DNA of 12,887 nt from Gamarada debralockiae (Eukaryota; Ascomycota; Leotiomycetes; Helotiales; Hyphodiscaceae), in the NCBI GenBank assembly GCA_002803225.1, contig NXFV01001760.1:1-12887 (forward strand), given 5' to 3'. This document shows positions 7,009 through 12,887 of the stretch, in pieces. The notes beneath the pieces were generated by a model. That model was given only the letters and a program-made list of their open reading frames with translations. It was not told where the DNA came from and ran no database searches. The stretch's first letter is position 1; each line of letters begins with the position of its first letter. The position numbers and the translations under genes are program-made.

Positions 7009-9455
7009 ACGCTAGTACTTTTTCCTAAGATTATACTAGCATTAAGATAGGCCAGGGATTAAGTAAAGAAAATAGATTTAATTATCAAGGTTTTAGAACT
7101 TCTAAAGTTTTAAGAAAGGGGCTAGTAGGCCCTAGTCTCTCTATACTTACTAGTATAGTTGTCGATTTCGTATTAGACAAAGAGGATTAGATTACTCTTA
7201 AAGAAGAAAACTTGTGTAAAGTATTAAAGGGCTAGTTCCCAAAACTCGGATTCTCGAAGAAGGACAGTATATCAATACGCTTTCGTTCAAATCCGCTAGC
7301 AAATCGAATACGCAAAGTAAGCTAAAGGAAGTCAAAAGCCTAAGTAAAAATAATAAAGATAAAGGAAATCTTAAAGGATATAAGGGAACTAAAGCCAACA
7401 AAGGAATGGATTCCAAATTAGGTCACTATTAGTATAGCGTACAAGCCGAAGTCCAAGAAAGTACAACTAATCGATAAAAATAATAGAACTAGAGGTACCT
7501 CTAGAGAAAAGCTAGATTAGTATAAACGGTCGTTTGCAAGAGACACTCCCTAAGAACATATTAGCTAATTTAAAGATCACCTATTACCACAAAAGACTAT
7601 AATTCTACAAGGGTCCCAGTTAACCCTAAAACAGATCAAAAGGCTTAATATTAAAGACTAGCTCTAGCTAAAGGAGAGAGAAATACTAATTAAAATACTA
7701 GTTAACCATAAAGTAGCAATTGCATTTAATTAGACTAAAAGTTCCCAAATTCACAAAGATATTAGCCCTCTAGTTATTATCAAGACAGTAGAACACAAGG
7801 CATAGTAAGAACCAAGCTTCCTTATTCCGAGAGCTCTTATTCTAACTGTTTTAGAAATCTTACAAGATCGTCTTAAACGGGGAGTACTCGAATATTATAA
7901 TGGACTATATTAAAATCTATAGTTTTTAGTTACTAAGAAAACCCTTAGAATATATCGACTTATTAACGCTATAATAAAGCTTAACTTAGTAACACTAAAG
8001 GATATAAATCTACCTCCTTTAGTAAACAAATTTTCGGAAGAGTTTACTAAGTATATAGTTACTTTATTAATTAATTTCTTTTCCAGATACAACCAGCTTA
8101 TTCTTGCACTCGAATATAAGGATATAACTACTTTTACTACTCTATTAAGACTACTTCAGATGACGACCCCACCTCAGGGAACAACGAATTTAGTGGTACA
8201 GTTTGTACGTATAGTAATAAAGATCCTTAACAAGCTATTTCCAACTATTACTATACTATTCCTAGATAATATTAGAGTTAAAGGCCTGTATACTACATAC
8301 AATAATAAAGAGATCCTTCTTAAAGTCAAAAGATATATATTCGAATATATCCAAAACTTAGACAAAACCATAGACCGGATCGAACGTATAAGAGCTTGTA
8401 TTAGGGCTAAATCATAGTTTTGCCATAACGGGATAAATATTATTGGATTCATTTGCAAGTACAATAGCAAGACCCCTGCTACTTCGAAAGTAATTAAGAT
8501 ACTAGAGTAGCTACCTTACTAGAACATTACTAAAGGAAAAGTATTTATTGGAATTTGTGTTTATTACTAGATCTAAATCAAGGATTTTGTTATTATCACT
8601 ATTCTAATCTACTGGCTATTCAAGAAGAGTGTCAAGTGAAATTGGGGTACTAAGCAGGACTAAGCCATAGATACTCTCAAGACAGTACTTACCACAGCAC
8701 CTGTATTATATAAGATCTAGTATAGACTAAGATAAGGTAAGATCTATATTAGAGTAGATGTAAGCTTTAAAGGATAAGGGGGTATTATAGGATAATTTAA
8801 CAGAGATAGTAATCGAAGGGTTTCTCGATACAAATCAGGACTCTAGAACAAGGCAGAGAGCAACTATAATGCCACAAAAAGGGAGTATAAGGGAGTCCTT
8901 AAATACCTTCAAAGACTTTGGTATTAGCTATATAGGGTCTACTTTATCTTAGAGACTAATATAGAGGTTCTTATTACCCAGCTTAACCGCGCTGCTACTA
9001 ATCTATCTAGAGCTCTTATTACCTAATAAATTACATAAATTCGGATGTTCGACTTTAAGGTTCGACATATAAAGGGAAAGACATATATAATAGCTAATAG
9101 ACTTTCGAGACAGCCCCGGACAGTATCTAATGACCTTAATAAGCAATATAAAGGGGATATCAATAATTAAATTGCAACTAAGTTAAATTATCTTAGAATT
9201 TTAGCGATATCTGTTGACGAGGCTAATGACGATAATCAAGCCCTAGGATCTAGGCAGGAATTAGTACAGGAAAAGCCTTTAGATAATAGGTACTCAAATC
9301 ATTTGCAGAACCTTGCTCGATTTTTGACGACATTAAAGAAGCCTACCAGTATGTCTCGAGTGGAATTCCGTGCTCTCAAACGGGAGGCTACTAAGTATAC
9401 GAAAGGAGCTAAGATATATGCCCTTGTCGAGATAAATCACTTACTTCGTTACTAA
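7009..9455 (+). pseudogene. Element B pol: RT, RNase H and start of integrase, RIP-inactivated and 3'-truncated
   Basis: Frame 3 reads Pol through about thirty TAG/TAA codons and one TGA. RT starts clearly near 7810 (EPSFLIPRALI) and shows FLVTKKTLRIYRLINA at about 7921-7968, NFFSRYNQL at 8073-8099, MTTPPQGTTN at about 8160-8190, and the box FLDNI at 8259-8273. The first catalytic Asp is Asn (8073-8075) and the last Asp of the DD pair is Asn (8268-8270). RNase H keeps its first Asp in VDVSFKG (8757-8759) and ends with RHIKGK and IANRLSR (9063-9110), where the usual Asp is Asn (9096-9098). The reading stops in the segment that normally leads into the HHCC zinc finger of integrase. Confidence 0.82.
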
Positions 9456-9480
9456 TCCACTACTCCTTAGGCTAGTAAGC
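9448..9480 (+). other. Junction between truncated element B and the 3' part of element A
   Basis: Upstream sequence reads the pre-integrase segment of element B (to NHLLRY, about 9446). Downstream sequence reads the N-terminal edge of element A's RT (LLAYLESYLDIFS from about 9483). No LTR end, target duplication or filler of recognisable origin separates them. Both happen to be in frame 3. A deletion joining the two elements fits best. Confidence 0.6.
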
Positions 9481-11048
9481 TCCTTGCTTATCTAGAAAGC
9501 TATCTAGATATCTTTTCTAACTCGAATACTAAGAAGCTAGTACTCTATTGTAATATCGACCTAGCTATCGAGTTATAGCCTAGAAAGGAGCCTCTATACA
9601 GACTTATTTACCCTCTTTCACTACAAGAGCTAGTAGCTCTAAAGGAATTCCTTAAAGAGAACCTAGTTAAAGGCTTTATACGCGAATTAAAGAGCCTAGT
9701 AAATACCCCTATTTTATTTGCCCCTAAGAAGGATAGTAGCCTTAGACTATACATTAACTATCAAGGTCTAAACGCTATTATAGTTAAGAACTAGTACCTT
9801 TTACCCTTAATTACTAAGATTATAGACTAAGTTACAAAAGTTAAGTACTTTAGTAAAATTGACTTAAAGGATATATACTACTATCTTCAAGTTAAAGTAG
9901 GAGACGAGTAGAAAATAGTCTTTTGGACCTGATATAGATATTACGAATTTTTAGTAGTACCTATAGGCCTTACTAATACTCTTACTACCTTCTAAGCCTA
10001 TATTAACAAGGCCCTTTAAGGACTAGTCAACGATTTTTGTATTATTTATTTAAATAATATACTAATCTTCTTGAAGACAAAGGAGGAATATAATATATAT
10101 CTTTAGCAAGTATATAAGCGCCTACAAGTAGCTAAGTTATACGCTAAGCCTTTGAAATACTAGTTCTATTAAGAGGAAATCGAATTCTTAGGCTTTATTA
10201 TAAGAGTATAAGGTATATATATAGACCCTAAGTATATATATATTATTAAGGAATAGGAGAGTTACCCTTTAAGAAGCTATTAAGACCTTTAAGTCCTACT
10301 AGGTTTCTATAACTTCTATAGACGCTTTATTAAGGGTTACTTAGCTATCGCTTGACTACTTACATTACTATTAAAAGGTAGTATTAATAGACGAAAAACC
10401 GGCGATTTTAGTAAGGCCTAGGATAGTCTCTAGTAATAGGCCTTTCTTAATCTACTAAGCGCCTTTTAAATAGTGCCTTTACTTTAATACTATAACCTTA
10501 ATTTACTTATTTACTTAGAGGCTAATGCTTTGAATATAGCCTTAGGAGGTGTCTTGTCCTAGTTATAGACTAATACTAGCAAATAGTATCCTATTACCTT
10601 CTTTTTTAAATAATTCAAAGGAGCTAAACTTAATTATTTTACTTTTAATAAGGAATTAATAGCGATTATTAAATATTTCAAGTACTAGTGCTAGTATCTA
10701 GACGGGACTAGTTATACTATTAAAGTATAGTTAGATTACATAAACTTATAAGGGTTTATAAAATAACCTCGAATTAATAGTAGATAAGTTAAGTAGCTAA
10801 TTTACTTAATACCTTATAACTTTATTATATAATATTAACTAGGGTCTTTAAACTCTGCTAACGGCCTATTACATTGTCTTGATTTAACCCGCTAGACAGG
10901 GGAAATCGCAAATCTAGTATAAAAGGACCTACTAGAGTATAGACTCGTAGGGGCCGATACTAATTTGCCAGAGGTAACTAGACCTAAAGTGCTATACAAA
11001 ATAGCTAAGTACTAGCTATATAAAGTAGCTAGAAGAGCACTTGATTTC

Positions 11049-11237
11049 CGGCTATATAACGCTAAAGGACTTAAGCTCAATAGGACTAAAGCTAGGTCTT
11101 AACCTGATTTCTAGTTGTATAATACTAAAGGACTTAAGCTTAATAGGACTAAAGCTAGGTCTAAATTTAATTTCCGGCTATATAATACTATAAGACCTAA
11201 GCTTAATAGAACTAAAGTTAAGTCTAAATTTGATTTT
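11049..11237 (+). repeat. 63-bp in-frame tandem repeat, three copies, in the RNase H-integrase linker of element A
   Basis: Units lie at 11049-11111, 11112-11174 and 11175-11237. Each encodes 21 residues in the polyprotein frame, of the pattern RLYNTKGLKLNRTKARSKF plus two more residues. Copies differ mainly by C/T and G/A changes and one stop at the start of unit 2 and one inside unit 1. A partial fourth start (LYN) appears near 11256. The unit is strongly basic. It falls between RNase H and the integrase zinc finger, where gypsy polyproteins normally have a variable linker. Confidence 0.9.
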
Positions 11238-11789
11238 GATCTGCTAGAGACAAAGCTATATAATATAGTAAAGACAACCCGGAGGGTTAATGCCTTAAGT
11301 CCTTTAGGTATAAAGCCTAGAGGCTAGTAGGACCTAAAAAGGGATACTATTAGTCTATAGACCCTTACTCAGACTATTTAAGTACTATATGCGTTACCTA
11401 AGGCAGAGGATAGTAAGACTAGCCATCTTATCGAGCTTATACGATTATAGGCAGTCACTAGGAGGGAAGCTAAGAATGCGACTTAGTATAAGGACCCCTT
11501 AAGTAAAAAGATAGTACCTAGTCTGATAGACTTAATTTTGAAGTTCTAGGGAATTGATCCCTTGTATATAAGGCTTAAGAAAGAGCTAGGTTAGGACTAA
11601 GAGAGTAGTAGTTAGAAGACCACTAGCTATAAGGGTCCTCGATAATAGCCTAGTAGTGACTAAGAAGGTAGTAGCCGGCTAAAAGCCAGTTATAAAGGCA
11701 TTAGCCAAGAAGGCTATACCTTAGATTAACGGGGTTTACTTTGTTATAAGGAAAGGGCTATTATCCTTTAATAGAAGACATTGATTTAA

Positions 11790-12600
11790 GAGCTTTTGTA
11801 CTTGTACTATGACGACTAGCTTATAGGGCACTAGGGCGTCGATAAGACTAGAGAACTGCTATAGCGTAGGTTCTACTGGCCGGGGCTAGCGACTAATATC
11901 AGGGAGTATATAATTACTTACTCGACTTATTAGAATATTGCAATCCTTAGGTATAAGCTATATAACAAGCTTAAGCCTTTGCCTATACTATAGTACTTTT
12001 AGTAGGAGGTCTTACTTGACTTTATTACTTAACTCCCTAGATTGTATATAAGGACTATAAAGTATAACGCTGTCCTAGTTATAGTAGACCGCTATACTAA
12101 GATAGCCAAATTTATCTTAATAACTACTATCTTAGTTGCACTTAAATTTACAGCCTTATTCTATAAGAATATTAAACTTAAGTATAGTTCCCTTTAAGGA
12201 ATAGTGTTTAATAGAGATACTAAGATTACTTTTAAGTTCTGGGCTAAGGTCTGTACCTACTCCTTGATTAAGCGAAGACTTAACACTGTATTCTACCCCT
12301 AAACCAATAGATAAACTAAAATCCTTAATTATATACTCGAAAACTACCTCCGAGCTTATACTAGCCTCGAACAGATAAACTAGGCTAAGCTCTTGCCTAG
12401 CGCTAAATTCGTATATAATAATAGTCGAAGCTTAAGTACTAGTATAATCTTTTTTAAAGCCTTGTATAGCTATAATCTAGAACTACAAGTTAATATTACT
12501 AGTACTAAGGACAGTACTAGCAAAGGGGAGGTACTAGTAGTATACGACCGAATTACATGTCTTATAGATCTACAGAAACGCCTTACGGACTAGCTACTTC
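11790..12600 (+). pseudogene. Integrase domain of element A (HHCC finger and DDE core)
   Basis: The zinc finger reads Tyr-Asp-Asp ... Gly-His (11808-11831) and later Tyr-x2-Tyr (11919-11930) where His and two Cys are expected; only the second His (11829-11831) remains. RFYWPGLA at 11868-11891 is typical of this region. In the core, the first Asp is kept in LDFIT (12018-12020), the second is Asn in F-N-R-D (12210-12212) and the Glu is Lys (12318-12320). All losses fit TpG-to-TpA or CpA-to-TpA. Integrase joins element cDNA to target DNA in the nucleus; this copy should be dead. The last 66 codons to 12593 happen to be free of stops. Confidence 0.85.
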
Positions 12601-12649
12601 AAAGCTAAGAACGATAAGCCAAGTACTATAATTAATGATATTAACTTAA

Positions 12650-12887
12650 GCTCTTTAAGCGAGGAGACTTAGTTAAGCTATCTATAAGAAACCTAAGGCT
12701 TAAGAATAAAAAGCTGTAACTTAGGTAAATTAGACTTTTACAGATTCTGGAACGCGTCAGTATATAGGCCTACTGACTGGCCCTTCCTAAAAAATACGAC
12801 CGACTGTATAATATATTCCTTATTTAGGCTATCGATGAGTATAAGCCTAGGGACAGTTAACCCCTTATGCCTTTACTAGACCTAGAG
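12650..12887 (+). pseudogene. GPY/F-like C-terminal module of element A integrase
   Basis: Frame 3 reads KLFKRGDLVKL (about 12648-12680), then LQILERVS and ALPKKYDRLYNIF (about 12735-12820), ending AIDEYKPRDS and LLDLE at the edge. The order matches the GPY/F module of gypsy integrases, though the Gly-Pro-Tyr/Phe itself now reads Arg-Leu-Leu near 12732. No chromodomain is visible before the edge, so I cannot say whether the element had one. Confidence 0.65.

Larger units (their letters stand above)
2864..9455 (+). mobile_element. Element B: second gypsy-type LTR retrotransposon, nested in A and 3'-truncated
   Basis: B starts at an LTR-like TGTGGTGGGG that interrupts A's protease. It then has a leader, a gag-protease frame, and an RT-RNase H frame ending at the region just before the integrase zinc finger. 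Its RT active-site box is FLD[D/N], not the YLDD type of A, and its gag is unrelated to A's, so it is a different gypsy lineage. Integrase core and 3' LTR are absent. Mutation is strand-biased: TG is depleted while CA is kept. The nesting order (B into A) follows from B splitting A's reading. Confidence 0.7.
848..12887 (+). mobile_element. Element A: RIP-degraded Ty3/gypsy-type LTR retrotransposon, interrupted by element B
   Basis: The parts occur in Ty3/gypsy order on one strand: probable LTR, gag with zinc knuckle, protease, then after a 6.6-kb interruption RT, RNase H, integrase and GPY/F-like tail. RNase H before integrase is the gypsy (Metaviridae) order, not copia. The element runs off the right edge, so its 3' LTR is not seen. 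The internal region is saturated with TAG/TAA in every frame and catalytic residues are lost, so it is inactive. Assigning the left (848-2863) and right (9465-12887) parts to one element is an inference from complementary domain content and similar mutation load. Confidence 0.75.
9465..12887 (+). pseudogene. Element A pol: RT, RNase H, integrase and GPY/F-like tail, RIP-inactivated, runs off the edge
   Basis: A single frame (3) can be followed for 3.4 kb. RT motifs: YLESYLDIFS at the start, PIYPLSLQEL, FAPKKDSSLRLYINY at about 9717-9761, KIDLKDIYYYLQ at 9855-9890 (first Asp kept), GLTNTLTTF near 9970-9996 and YLNN at 10047-10058 in place of YLDD. RNase H: LEANALNIALGG at about 10515-10550 with Asn for Asp, and a degraded DGLSR motif near 10860. 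A repeat-bearing linker follows at about 10980-11340. Integrase has a mutated HHCC finger and DDE core, then a C-terminal domain ending LLDLE. Stops arise from Gln and Trp codons, about equally on both strands' signature. Confidence 0.85.

Noticed and set aside
7198..7416. 72-codon open frame on the - strand
   Set aside because: It is antisense to the element B pol frame and Leu/Ser-rich from A/G-rich sense sequence.
7910..8092. 60-codon open frame on the - strand
   Set aside because: It is antisense to the RT of element B, whose motifs are clear on the + strand.
8174..8470. 98-codon open frame on the - strand
   Set aside because: It overlaps the RT active-site region of element B in antisense and has no recognisable domain.
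1..12887. Use of an alternative genetic code in which TAG/TAA encode Gln
   Set aside because: Stops also replace Trp codons, and Cys-to-Tyr, Asp-to-Asn and Glu-to-Lys losses occur at catalytic and zinc-binding sites in CpA/TpG context, which RIP explains and a code change does not.
1..12887. tRNA or rRNA genes
   Set aside because: I saw no cloverleaf with a GGTTCGA-type T arm and no rRNA-like conserved blocks on either strand.

Overview
This window looks like transposon-derived heterochromatin from a filamentous ascomycete (Pezizomycotina). I find no intact host gene. The sequence is AT-rich and full of TA, and retroelement protein motifs can be read through long frames broken by dozens of TAG and TAA codons. 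The substitutions behind these breaks (Gln and Trp codons to stops, Cys TGC/TGT to Tyr, Asp GAT to Asn after a T) are the CpA-to-TpA and TpG-to-TpA changes of repeat-induced point mutation (RIP), a fungal genome defence.

The layout is best read as two nested Ty3/gypsy-type LTR retrotransposons, both on the + strand. Element A supplies a probable 5' LTR (about 848-1150, with a four-copy 12-bp repeat), gag (about 1269-2640, frame 3, ending with a mutated CCHC zinc knuckle) and the start of protease (about 2612-2863, frame 2). It then breaks off. Reverse transcriptase, RNase H, a linker with three 63-bp repeats, integrase and a GPY/F-like tail continue from about 9465 to the right edge.

Element B fills the gap. 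It has an LTR-like segment starting TGTGGTGGGG at 2864, a leader of about 0.8 kb holding a TTAAGGG array, a gag-protease frame (4099-7008, frame 1), and after a -1 shift an RT-RNase H frame that stops near the start of the integrase (about 9455). B lacks the integrase core and 3' LTR, and A lacks its protease-to-RT spacer. One deletion across the B/A boundary would explain both losses.

Mutation load differs between parts. A's internal region has lost CpA and TpG about equally, B's has mostly lost TpG while keeping CpA, and both LTR-like segments keep both dinucleotides. This fits an old, repeatedly mutated A, a younger B mutated mainly on one strand, and LTRs that were largely spared.

The left flank (1-847) holds a short peptide end resembling the extreme end of A's polyprotein, a perfect 31-bp inverted repeat, and an unassigned coding-like remnant. 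All enzymes examined have lost catalytic or metal-binding residues, so neither element can move by itself. I see no new biological system; the unusual points are the strand-biased mutation pattern, the spared LTRs, the in-frame 21-residue repeat and the deletion junction.
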